This document shows, piece by piece, positions 1 to 6,185 of a stretch of 14,994 bases of DNA (position 1 is its first letter; every line of letters begins with the position of its first letter). The translations under genes and the position numbers were made by a program. Source of the DNA: an uncultured Phycisphaerales bacterium (GTDB taxonomy: Bacteria > Planctomycetota > Phycisphaerae > Phycisphaerales > UBA1924). The notes beneath the pieces are model-generated. The model was given only the letters and a program-made list of their open reading frames with translations. It had not been told where the DNA came from and made no database searches. Location: the NCBI GenBank assembly GCA_937871415.1, contig CALMQD010000205.1, positions 1 to 14,994 on the forward strand, read 5' to 3'.

Positions 1-137
1 TGCCGCCGATCGTGTCCGCCGCCTTCGCCACCGTCGAGGGCTCGGTGCGCGAGCGCGAGGTGCGGGCGGCGCTCGACGAGATCGGCGCGGGCGAGCGCGC
101 GCGGCGCCTCGTCGTCTTCGGCAGCGACCAGGGGTGA
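1..137 (+). CDS. 3' end of an unknown gene (partial)
   Basis: The reading frame opened at base 3 runs 44 codons to a TGA at 135-137; the 5' part lies outside the window. The visible tail alternates charged and small residues, probably one helix, followed by a short hydrophobic strand (LVVFG) and the ending SDQG. Third codon positions are almost all G or C, as in the confident genes here, which supports it as real. No motif identifies a family and I do not propose a function. The stop codon lies inside the left arm of an inverted repeat shared with the convergent FHA gene, which further supports this end. Confidence 0.6.
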   Translation, partial: PPIVSAAFATVEGSVREREVRAALDEIGAGERARRLVVFGSDQG

Positions 138-161
138 GCCGCCGCGCGTGCCGCGGCTCAC
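134..161. terminator. Symmetric hairpin holding the stop codons of two convergent genes
   Basis: GTGAGCCGC (134-142) is repeated inverted as GCGGCTCAC (153-161): a perfect 9-bp stem with a 10-base loop. The TGA of the plus-strand gene (135-137) and the TGA of the minus-strand FHA gene (160-158) sit at mirror-image positions in the two arms. No T-tract follows on either side, so it is not a textbook rho-independent terminator. A bidirectional transcription end or mRNA 3' stabiliser is the likely role; that part is inference. Confidence 0.5.
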
Positions 162-952
162 GCCAGGCCCGTCTCGTGCAGCGAGCACCCGTGCGCTGCC
201 TTGCAGAGCCATGCGATAGCGACTAAGAGGCCCGCTCGGCCTGCGCTCTGGGGTGCGCAGGGCACCGAGCCCGAGGCCACACTTCTCGGGGCGCTCGGTG
301 AACCGAGCCCGCGCCCCCCCCCGCCCGTTGCCCCGCGCGCCGCCGCGCTGGCGCCCGTTACCGCTCCGGCGCTCGGCGCGTCGGAAGTCTCGGCCTCGCA
401 GAGGATGATGAACCCGCGCTCGGGGCGGAACTCGTTGAAGACCAGTTCCATGACGCCGGCGAGGAGTTCGTCGCGCGTCGCGGCGTGGGCCGTGAGCGCC
501 GTGAGCTGGTAGATGACCTGCAGGTGGTGGAGCGCCGCGGCCCGAGGCTCGGGCTCGGCGAGGATCACCGAGTCGTCGTTGCTGGCGAGGGCCCGCTCGA
601 TCGAGGCGTCGATCTGGTCCGGGCGGAGCACACGGACGAGGTCGAGCTCATCTTCGTCGGCGCCGGAGTGCCCGTACGAAAAGAGGGTCGAGCCGCACCG
701 GATCTGGTCGCCCAGGCGCAGCTTGGTGCGTTCGGCGATCCGCACGCCGTTGACGTAGGTGCCGTTCTGGCTCGACAGGTCGCGGATGTACCACGCGCCG
801 TCGTCGGGTGTGAGTTCGGCGTGCCGGCGCGAGATTGTGTTGTCGCCCAGCTGCAGCGCCTCGCTGGAGCGGCCGATGAGCTGCGGCTCGTTCGAGGGGA
901 GCTCGAAGCGGCGTCCCTTGTCGGGCCCGGCGATGACGGAGAGGATCAGCAC
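158..952 (-). CDS. FHA-domain protein with a truncated GAF-like region
   Basis: A 264-residue protein starting at GTG 952. Residues 1-95 form a classical forkhead-associated domain: a first beta strand (LILSVIAG), the GRS motif near 27-29, SRRH at 41-44 and NGTYVNG at 63-69. These are the phosphothreonine-binding hallmarks, so it probably reads Ser/Thr kinase signals in the cytoplasm. Around residues 135-190 the sequence looks like the start of a GAF domain (QVIYQLTALTAHA, then ELVFNEFRPERGFIIL), but it stops about halfway. The last 70 or so residues are Ala/Gly-rich, carry less G/C at third positions, and follow a run of nine C (314-322 on the plus strand). The gene may be shortened or frame-disrupted. 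The GTG start is supported by a TATCGT -10-like hexamer ending 6 bases before it and by the usual FHA N-terminus. It diverges from holA. Open frame upstream to 1240 is antisense to holA and is not coding. Confidence 0.8.
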   Translation of the reverse strand: MLILSVIAGPDKGRRFELPSNEPQLIGRSSEALQLGDNTISRRHAELTPDDGAWYIRDLSSQNGTYVNGVRIAERTKLRLGDQIRCGSTLFSYGHSGADEDELDLVRVLRPDQIDASIERALASNDDSVILAEPEPRAAALHHLQVIYQLTALTAHAATRDELLAGVMELVFNEFRPERGFIILCEAETSDAPSAGAVTGASAAARGATGGGGRGLGSPSAPRSVASGSVPCAPQSAGRAGLLVAIAWLCKAAHGCSLHETGLA

Positions 953-958
953 AGCCCA

Positions 959-964
959 ACGATA
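959..964 (-). promoter_or_regulatory. -10-like element of the FHA gene (leaderless)
   Basis: On the minus strand TATCGT lies 6 bases before the GTG start at 952, which would put the transcription start at or next to the start codon. No clear -35 hexamer is visible at 16-18 bp. No Shine-Dalgarno sequence precedes the GTG. The call rests on the same spacing at four other starts in the window. Confidence 0.35.
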
Positions 965-991
965 CGGACACGGGCCGCCCGGGATTCGGTC

Positions 992-997
992 TACGCT
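992..997 (+). promoter_or_regulatory. -10-like element of holA (leaderless)
   Basis: TACGCT ends 5 bases before the GTG at 1003. The 50-bp gap between the divergent FHA and holA genes would then carry two back-to-back core promoters. No recognisable -35 is present. If correct, the GTG at 1003 is the true start and the in-frame TTG at 997 lies within or just upstream of the initiation region. Confidence 0.35.
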
Positions 998-1002
998 TGG
1001 GC

Positions 1003-2211
1003 GTGGCGACCTCGCGCGCATCCAAGGGTGGTTCCAAGGCCGCATCGAAACCGGATTCGGGGGCCCGTTCCGCGCGGGCGGAGGCCGGGCGCCCGGGGGA
1101 TGCCGGGCTTGCGGCCCTGCGGCTGGTGCTTCTCTACGGCGAGGAGCGGTACCTGCAGACGCAGTTCCTGGCGGACCTGAAGGGGGCGCTCGAAGAGGCG
1201 TTTCCCGGCGGATTCGACACCGTGCGCTTCGACGCGGCACCCGGCGGAACGCCCGCCTCGTCGCCCGGCGGCCGGCTCGTGACCGACGTGCTCGACGAGT
1301 GCCGGTCGATGGGCCTGCTCGCGGCCCACAAACTGGTCCTGGTCGAGAACGCCGACATCATGCTCAAAGACAAGAGCGAGGACGAGTCGGGGGGCGGCGG
1401 CGGGGGGAGAGTTTCGCCGAAGGAACTCGGACGCGGGCGGCGCATGGCCGCGCCGATGACCGCGCGCGAGATGATGGAGGCCTACGCGCAGGACCCGGCG
1501 ACCGGGGCGACGCTCGTGCTGCGGGCGTCGAAGTGGAACAAGGGCAAACTCGACAAGGCGGTCGAGGCGCTGGGCGAGCGGGGACGGGTCTTGGAGTGCG
1601 ATGCGCTGCGCGAGGGCGACGCGCGCGCGTGGGCGATCGAGCAGGCGGCTCGGCACAACACGCGCCTGGAGCCCGAGGCCGCGGCGTTGCTCGTCGGCGC
1701 AACCGGCGCCGACCTGGGGCGGATCGACGCGGAGATCGAGAAACTGGCGGTGGCGGCGGGCGAGGGCGAGCCGATCACCCGTGCGCTGGTCGAGACGATG
1801 ACGGGGATCACGCGCGAGGACGAGTTCTGGGCGATCCAGTCGCGCCTGCTGAGCGCCAACACGGGGGAGGTGCTGCGGTTCCTGCACCAGTTGCTGGAGG
1901 TGTCGCGGGCCGACACGGTGCCTCTGACCTGGTCGTACATCGACCTGGCGCGGAAGATCCACGCCGTGTCTCGGGCGCTGTCGCAGGGGATGCCGGAGAA
2001 CCGGGCGCTGGGCGCGGCCAAGGTGTGGGGCCCCGGCAGCGAACGCGTGCTCGAGTGTGCGCGCCGGATCAAGCCGGAACTCGCGGTGCGGATGTTCAAG
2101 GCGGCGATCGAGGCCGACGCCGCGGGCAAGAGCGGCGGGGGCGAGCCTGTCCGCAACCTCGACACCCTCAGCGTGCGGATGTGCGCGGCGCTCTCCGCGA
2201 AGGGACGATGA
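1003..2211 (+). CDS. holA: DNA polymerase III subunit delta
   Basis: A 402-residue protein (404 from the in-frame TTG at 997). Delta is the clamp-loader subunit that opens the beta sliding clamp during chromosome replication. The family pattern is clear: LVLLYGEERYLQ near residue 41, KLVLVENAD near 110 at the end of the first AAA+-like lobe, TLVLRASKWNKGKLDKAV near 170, then the helical C-terminal domain with GADLGRIDAEIEKLA, ITREDEFWAIQSRLL and helices to the end. It is longer than typical delta (about 340) because of a 40-residue Ser/Ala/Lys-rich N-terminal tail and a Ser/Gly/Arg-rich insertion at about residues 122-150. Delta lacks a working Walker A in this family and none is seen here. 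The last 44 bases overlap the 3' end of the convergent zinc-ribbon bactofilin gene. Confidence in identity is high; the start is uncertain by two codons. Confidence 0.92.
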   Translation: MATSRASKGGSKAASKPDSGARSARAEAGRPGDAGLAALRLVLLYGEERYLQTQFLADLKGALEEAFPGGFDTVRFDAAPGGTPASSPGGRLVTDVLDECRSMGLLAAHKLVLVENADIMLKDKSEDESGGGGGGRVSPKELGRGRRMAAPMTAREMMEAYAQDPATGATLVLRASKWNKGKLDKAVEALGERGRVLECDALREGDARAWAIEQAARHNTRLEPEAAALLVGATGADLGRIDAEIEKLAVAAGEGEPITRALVETMTGITREDEFWAIQSRLLSANTGEVLRFLHQLLEVSRADTVPLTWSYIDLARKIHAVSRALSQGMPENRALGAAKVWGPGSERVLECARRIKPELAVRMFKAAIEADAAGKSGGGEPVRNLDTLSVRMCAALSAKGR

Positions 2212-2686
2212 CGCCGGGCGTCGGGGGGGCGGCGGGGGCGGTCGCGGCCTCGGTGTTGTTGAGCCCCGCGGGAACTCGGCGCACGCTGCTCTCGGGCACC
2301 GGGTCGGCGCCCTCGCCCAGCCGCATGACGCGGGAGTCGACGCGTCCGCCGGGTTCAACCTGGATCGAGGGCGCGGCAACGTCGCCGACGATCGAGCCGG
2401 TGGAGCCGACGAACAGGCGCGTGCCGCACCGGACCGGGCCCTCGATCTGCCCGAGCACCTCGACGCCCATGCGTCCTTCGATGTAACTGGCGCAGAGGCG
2501 CCCGCGCTTCTGGACGACGATGCGTCCGCACGTCCGCATGCTCTTGGCGTAGCACTCGCTCTTGATCGTGATGTCGTCGAGCGTGACGCGCTGGTAACAC
2601 CACGGGCACGAGAGACTCATGGCGCGCAGGGGCACATCGAAGTGCCGGTGGCAGAGGTAGCACTGCACCGTCCGCACGCCCGCCAT
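2168..2686 (-). CDS. Zinc-ribbon bactofilin-like protein
   Basis: A 172-residue protein. The N-terminus has a zinc-ribbon-like motif, CYLC at residues 9-12 and CPWC at 27-30, with further cysteines at 45 and 53. Residues about 45-125 read as short repeated turns of a right-handed beta-helix (RIVVQKRGRLCASYIEG, MGVEVLGQIEGP, RLFVGSTGSIVGDV, PSIQVEPGGRVDS), the fold of bactofilins (polymer-forming cytoskeletal proteins). The tail is Pro/Ala-rich and probably disordered. It starts 6 bp after the stop of the neighbouring bactofilin gene, so the two are almost certainly co-transcribed and may co-polymerise (inference). No Shine-Dalgarno precedes the ATG, consistent with translational coupling. The 3' end runs 44 bp into holA on the opposite strand. 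The zinc site could equally bind a partner protein or nucleic acid. Confidence 0.8.
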   Translation of the reverse strand: MAGVRTVQCYLCHRHFDVPLRAMSLSCPWCYQRVTLDDITIKSECYAKSMRTCGRIVVQKRGRLCASYIEGRMGVEVLGQIEGPVRCGTRLFVGSTGSIVGDVAAPSIQVEPGGRVDSRVMRLGEGADPVPESSVRRVPAGLNNTEAATAPAAPPTPGVIVPSRRAPRTSAR

Positions 2687-2692
2687 GGGGGG

Positions 2693-3301
2693 TTACTCGG
2701 CGTCGGCGGCCGCGCCGGCGTTCTGGTTGCGGCGCGAGCCGCCGAGGTTCGCCAGACGGGCCTCGAGCCCGGCGAGGGTGGCTTCCAGGTCGGTGCCGCC
2801 CGCGTTCGAGCGCGACGAAGACCCGACCTGCGCCACGACCACCGGCTTGTTGCGACGGGACGTCTCGGCGGCCGGCGGCGTGCTGGGTTCGCGACGGGCC
2901 GGGGCGGCCTGCAGCGCGTCGGCCCCGACGCGGCAGTGCCCGACGAAACTCGCGCCCTCGGAGACCACAAGCGTCGTGGCGACGATGTCGCCGACGACCC
3001 GGGCGCGGATGTTGAGCTGGCAGCGCTCGCGGGCGGTGATGTCGCCCTCGACCAGGCCGTCGACGACGATGCTGGTCGCCTCGATCGACGCCTTGCACCC
3101 GGCGCCCTCGCCGATCTCGACCTCGCCCTTGGCGGTGATGCGGCCCTCGAACGTGCCCAGAATGCGGGCGGAGGAATCGAAGACCATCTCGCCCTTGATG
3201 TGCGTGTCGGGCCCGATGACGGTCATGGCCGCTTCGGAAGCGGGAGTAGAGTGCGTGGAGTGGGGGGCGCTGTTTCGCTCAGGGCTGTTTCGTTCGGACA
3301 T
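2693..3301 (-). CDS. Bactofilin (polymer-forming cytoskeletal protein)
   Basis: A 202-residue protein. Residues about 26-130 match the bactofilin domain: TVIGPDTHIKGEMVF, then turn-by-turn beta-helix repeats such as ARILGTFEGRITAKGEVEIG, SIVVDGLVEGDITA and ARVVGDIVATTLVVSEGASFVG. Bactofilins self-assemble without nucleotide into filaments that scaffold cell-shape, stalk or envelope machinery at the inner face of the membrane. The first 25 residues are a Ser/His/Asn-rich flexible tail, and the C-terminal 65 residues are disordered with a short predicted helix (DLEATLAGLEARLANL, near 170-185) that could mediate contacts. It is the first gene of a two-gene operon with the zinc-ribbon paralogue. 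An AAGGA sequence lies 13 bases before the ATG, too far to be a convincing ribosome site. A later in-frame ATG at residue 26 is possible. Confidence 0.9.
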   Translation of the reverse strand: MSERNSPERNSAPHSTHSTPASEAAMTVIGPDTHIKGEMVFDSSARILGTFEGRITAKGEVEIGEGAGCKASIEATSIVVDGLVEGDITARERCQLNIRARVVGDIVATTLVVSEGASFVGHCRVGADALQAAPARREPSTPPAAETSRRNKPVVVAQVGSSSRSNAGGTDLEATLAGLEARLANLGGSRRNQNAGAAADAE

Positions 3302-3631
3302 GGCTGGAAGGTCCTTGCGCCCCTTCGGAGGGATGCGGTGCGTGTGGTCCGGCGCCGAGCGGTCCCGGTTGGGAACGTGGCGCGATCGAGGGCGTTATCG
3401 GCCTCTGGGAGCGTGCGGCTGCACAATCCAGCCCCCGGACGGGCCCGCTCGGAGGGGACCGGCGTGGGTCAGGCGAGCCAAGATGTGTGGGAAACGAAAC
3501 GACCGGGTTCGGCAGCGGCGGTGGGCACAAAGAAACAACCCCTCGCACGGGCGAGGGGTTGAGCGGGGTCTTGGCGTTCGCCGCGCCGCGCCCAAGGCGG
3601 CCCCGGCGGTTGGAAAGGCGAGGAGAAGGGC
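3302..3631. other. Gene-free spacer, 330 bp
   Basis: This lies between the bactofilin start (3301) and the PEP-CTERM-like gene's stop (3632), both on the minus strand. It holds the rho-independent terminator at 3525-3561 and presumably the promoter of the bactofilin operon. I cannot point to a convincing -35/-10 pair. Open frames across it have irregular codon use and look non-coding. Confidence 0.5.
3525..3561 (-). terminator. Rho-independent terminator of the PEP-CTERM-like gene
   Basis: CAACCCCTCGC (3536-3546) pairs with GCGAGGGGTTG (3551-3561) around the four-base loop ACGG: an 11-bp perfect stem. On the minus strand it is followed by a T-rich stretch (TTTCTTTGTG). It sits 70 bp past the stop codon of the minus-strand gene ending at 3632. 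It is the best intrinsic terminator in the window. Confidence 0.8.
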
Positions 3632-4516
3632 TTAGCGGCGACGGCGACGGGCCGCGGCCAGGCCGGCGAGGCCGATGAGGCCGGCGGAAGCCGGAGCGGG
3701 GACGACCTCGAAGTTCCAGGAATACACCGGAGCGCCGGTGAACCCGATGGTCACGTTGTCGATCGCGCCGTCGTAGGTGCCCCAGCCGCTGCCGACGCCG
3801 AGGCTCACGCCGTAGATCACGGACGCGGCGTTGAAGTTCAGGCCGTTGGGAGCCGGGGTGAACCCGCCGGGAGACGACCAGGTGCTGATCGGCTGCCAGT
3901 TGCCCGCGGTGTCGAAGTTGCCGACGCCGAAGCGGACCTCCCAGAGATTCGCGCCGTTGCCGCCGTTGTAGGAGAAGAGATCCTCGGAGACCCACTGATC
4001 GGTGAGGACGGGGGCGCTGTTGTACGCGCGCTCGAAGACCAGGTAGCCGCGGTCGTTGGTCGTGGTGTCGAGCCCGTCGCTGTCGACGTAGAGACGCAGC
4101 ACGGCGTGCTGGGAAGCGGCGGAGGTGCCCTTCTTGTACCAGTCGTAGCTCAGCGTGCTGAGCGCGCCGAGCGTTCCCATGCCGAAGTTGCCGGTGACGG
4201 CCTGGTGGAAATACTCGATGTCGGCCTTGGAGCTCAAGCCGCCGGGGCCCTGCGTGCTCTGCAGGCGTGCCGAGCCGTTGCCCGAGCGGGGCAGGTCGTT
4301 GTGCACGCCGACGATGCCGTTGTTGCGCACGTTGGTGTAGAACCAGCCCGACATGCCCACGGCGGCGCCCGGGGTCAGCGGGTTCGTGCTGGTGTTGGTG
4401 CCGTTGGTGAACGCATCGCCCGGGGCGGCGTTGTTCGAAAACACGACCGCGGCGGACGCGGAACCGGCCAACGCGGCGACGGCGACGCACGACAAAACGG
4501 AAACAACCTTGCTCAT
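3632..4516 (-). CDS. Exported PEP-CTERM-like protein
   Basis: A 294-residue secreted protein. Residues 1-22 are a Sec signal peptide (MSKVV, hydrophobic core, SASA cleavage region). The C-terminus has the tripartite sorting tail: VPAPASAG, a short hydrophobic helix (LIGLAGLAAA) and five arginines. The motif here reads V-P-A-P rather than V-P-E-P, a variant I associate with Phycisphaerae. By family knowledge such tails are handled by an exosortase-type enzyme at the cytoplasmic membrane. The mature body is rich in Gly, Asn, Ser and aromatics and looks like an all-beta, lectin/jelly-roll type domain; I cannot assign a ligand. The ATG at 4516 is preceded by a purine-rich ribosome site (GAGGGAGAGAG). 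It is monocistronic, with its own terminator downstream and a candidate promoter at 4614-4642. An in-frame extension to 4642 lacks a signal peptide at its start and is rejected. Confidence 0.87.
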   Translation of the reverse strand: MSKVVSVLSCVAVAALAGSASAAVVFSNNAAPGDAFTNGTNTSTNPLTPGAAVGMSGWFYTNVRNNGIVGVHNDLPRSGNGSARLQSTQGPGGLSSKADIEYFHQAVTGNFGMGTLGALSTLSYDWYKKGTSAASQHAVLRLYVDSDGLDTTTNDRGYLVFERAYNSAPVLTDQWVSEDLFSYNGGNGANLWEVRFGVGNFDTAGNWQPISTWSSPGGFTPAPNGLNFNAASVIYGVSLGVGSGWGTYDGAIDNVTIGFTGAPVYSWNFEVVPAPASAGLIGLAGLAAARRRRR

Positions 4517-4613
4517 TTCTCTCTCCCTCTCACAGCGCGTCCCCTTTCGGGAACGCGAGACCCGCCGGTTGCGCCCGGCGAAACCGCCACTCAAACGAGT
4601 TGTGGCAGTTATG

Positions 4614-4642
4614 AGGCTAGAGCCACGGTCGGGTGTGAGCAA
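4614..4642 (-). promoter_or_regulatory. Candidate promoter of the PEP-CTERM-like gene
   Basis: On the minus strand TTGCTC (4642-4637), a 17-bp spacer and TAGCCT (4619-4614) form an acceptable sigma-70-like pair about 100 bp upstream of the ATG. The -10 is weak. The implied leader of about 90 bases fits a gene with a clear ribosome site. Confidence 0.35.
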
Positions 4643-4754
4643 GGGGGTGCGCGGAAAACCGCGGGATCCGCAGCGACCGGAATGAACGTTTCCTCATAGG
4701 ATCGACGGGCCGGTCAGGTGTGCGTCCGAGAATCGATACCCCGGTTTCGCTCCG

Positions 4755-4760
4755 TACGAT
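4755..4760 (+). promoter_or_regulatory. -10-like element before the HAD phosphatase gene
   Basis: TACGAT ends 11 bases before the ATG at 4772, implying a leader of only a few bases. No matching -35 is evident at 17 bp. No Shine-Dalgarno is present. Confidence 0.25.
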
Positions 4761-4771
4761 TGCCGGATTGC

Positions 4772-5362
4772 ATGATGCAGAGCCAGGGAGTTCCCCCATC
4801 CTTACGCCGCGCCGCGGTCTTTCTCGACCGCGACGACACGCTGATCGCCAACCGTGAAGTCACGGCGTCGACGGCGCACCCCGGAGACCTGTGCGATCCG
4901 GCGCTCGTTCGCCTGCTGCCGGGGGTTCGGGAGGGCCTGTGCCGCCTGGCCCTGCGCGGGTACGCGCTGGTTGTGGTGAGCAATCAGGGGTGCGTGGCGC
5001 GCGGGGTCTGCACGCTCGGACAGGTGCACGATTGCAACGAGCGCCTCCGAGCACTGCTCCGGGCGAGCGAGGGCGGTCGGCCCGGCGTGGAACTCGACGC
5101 GGTCTATGTCTGCCCGTACCACCCGGAGGGGCGTGTGCCGGGCTTCAGCATCGAGCATCCATGGCGCAAGCCCGCGCCGGGGATGCTGCTGCAGGCCGCG
5201 AAGGACCTTGACCTCGACCTGCACCGCAGTTGGATGATCGGGGATTCGGCGCGCGACCGCGACGCGGCGATCAACGCCGGCATTCCCGGCGAGCGCACGA
5301 TCATCGTGGACGGGTTGAGTGGGTTCGCCCGGGCCGTTGATCGGGTGATCCAGGGCGCGTGA
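4772..5362 (+). CDS. GmhB/HisB-type HAD phosphatase
   Basis: A 196-residue HAD-superfamily phosphatase of the histidinol-phosphate / D,D-heptose-1,7-bisphosphate family. All four HAD motifs are present: FLDRD at 17-21 (nucleophile D19, acid D21), VVVSNQ at 67-72, the motif III lysine in WRKPAPGM (K133) and MIGDSARD at 155-162. Length and order match GmhB, which dephosphorylates the heptose precursor of LPS core. However, the family zinc site (Cys-Pro-His-His ... Cys-Asp-Cys-Arg-Lys-Pro) is altered: Cys114 remains in CPYHPEG, but the second cluster reads EHPWRKP, so most metal ligands differ. Heptose specificity therefore cannot be assumed; another sugar phosphate or histidinol phosphate is possible. 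The ATG at 4772 is chosen over the GTG at 4718 because the extra 18 residues look non-coding. It ends 13 bp from the convergent FmdB-like gene. Confidence 0.82.
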   Translation: MMQSQGVPPSLRRAAVFLDRDDTLIANREVTASTAHPGDLCDPALVRLLPGVREGLCRLALRGYALVVVSNQGCVARGVCTLGQVHDCNERLRALLRASEGGRPGVELDAVYVCPYHPEGRVPGFSIEHPWRKPAPGMLLQAAKDLDLDLHRSWMIGDSARDRDAAINAGIPGERTIIVDGLSGFARAVDRVIQGA

Positions 5363-5375
5363 AGCTCGGCGTGAC

Positions 5376-5678
5376 TCAGTCGTCGGCGCTGATGGACTTG
5401 GGCCCGGCCTTCCCGGCGGTGCGCTCCATGTACCCCTTGCCCTTGCGCTCGTACTTGGTGAACCCGAGGCGTTCGAGGTTTTTGTTGCTCAGAACGCCCT
5501 TGGACTTGAGCGGGGAGAGGTTGCCGGCGATGTGCGGCGCGACGATGGCGCGGCGGCACGCTTGACCCGTTTGCGGGTGCTTGGTGAGGGGCGGATCCTT
5601 CATGGGCTGGACGATCTCGAACGTCTCGCCCGTGGGCTGGCCCTTCTTGTCGAGAACTTCGTAGACGTAGGTGGGCAT
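5376..5678 (-). CDS. FmdB-like small protein lacking the zinc cysteines
   Basis: A 100-residue protein. The start MPTYVYEV and the following FEIVQPMKDPPLTKHPQTGQACRR follow the FmdB/CxxC_CxxC_SSSS family layout (MPxYEY...FE...DPLTxCPxCG). That family is a zinc ribbon usually annotated as a putative regulator. Here the metal-binding Cys positions are replaced (KKGQ where the first CxxC is expected, KHPQTGQAC where CPxCG is expected) and only Cys41 is left, so it probably cannot hold zinc. The C-terminal half (GVLSNKNLERLGFTKYERK) is Lys/Arg-rich. It begins 12 bp after the Sm-like gene's stop, so the two are likely one operon. Function is unknown. Confidence 0.75.
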   Translation of the reverse strand: MPTYVYEVLDKKGQPTGETFEIVQPMKDPPLTKHPQTGQACRRAIVAPHIAGNLSPLKSKGVLSNKNLERLGFTKYERKGKGYMERTAGKAGPKSISADD

Positions 5679-5690
5679 GGGCGGTGGGTG

Positions 5691-6116
5691 TTACTCCAGC
5701 GGTTCGGACTCGATGCTCGCACGCTCGCCGCGCATCTTCTTCTCAACGTATTTCTTGACCCAGGTCTCGAAGCTCTTGCCCGCGGCGGGGTCGCGATCGC
5801 TGAAGGCGACGCGGGCGATCTCGTGGTAGCCGATCGTGACTTTCTGTCCGTCGGCATCCGGGAGCATGAGGCGGACGGATGAGTCCGGCAACCCCCGGCC
5901 GCGTTTTCGGTCGAAGAGGTAGCCGGTGATGGAGCGCCCGTCCCGGAGTTCGAGCGTCACATCACCCCGGAAGTCGAAGGCCTTCTCGAGCGCATCGAAG
6001 GTGGAGCGGTCGTCTCCCAGCAGCACGTTCATGCCCGCGGGGCTGGCATTGGCGCCGGCGTCGGGTGCGCTCGCTGGAGAGCCGGGTTCAAACTTGGACT
6101 TGGTTTCTTGGGGCAT
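5691..6116 (-). CDS. Hypothetical protein with a possible Sm-like beta domain
   Basis: A 141-residue protein. After a Ser/Ala/Pro-rich N-terminus, residues about 45-105 contain a beta pattern resembling an Sm-like barrel: GDVTLELRDGRSITGYLFDRK, then SVRLMLPDADGQKVTIGYHEIARVAF. The end is a basic/acidic helix (SFETWVKKYVEKKMRGERA). The Sm comparison is from strand pattern and the DGR...GYL motif only, so an RNA-binding role is speculative. The ATG at 6116 is used; an upstream in-frame ATG at 6185 would abut the preceding gene and adds a Pro-rich, non-coding-looking stretch. No ribosome site is seen. It is followed 12 bp later by the FmdB-like gene. Confidence 0.7.
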   Translation of the reverse strand: MPQETKSKFEPGSPASAPDAGANASPAGMNVLLGDDRSTFDALEKAFDFRGDVTLELRDGRSITGYLFDRKRGRGLPDSSVRLMLPDADGQKVTIGYHEIARVAFSDRDPAAGKSFETWVKKYVEKKMRGERASIESEPLE

Positions 6117-6185
6117 GGGATGGAGCGGAGGTGCGGGGTTGGGCGGGAAAGGGTGCAGTGACCGGGACAGGATCGACCGCGGCAA

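Noticed and set aside
759..2486. Long plus-strand open frame and several minus-strand ones across holA
   Set aside because: GC-rich DNA leaves shadow frames open; these translate to Arg/Gly/Pro/Ala-rich sequence with no domain, while holA in the third frame matches its family.
3279..4490. 403-codon minus-strand frame over the PEP-CTERM-like gene
   Set aside because: Arg/Gln/Pro-rich shadow; the other frame has a signal peptide, ribosome site and sorting tail.
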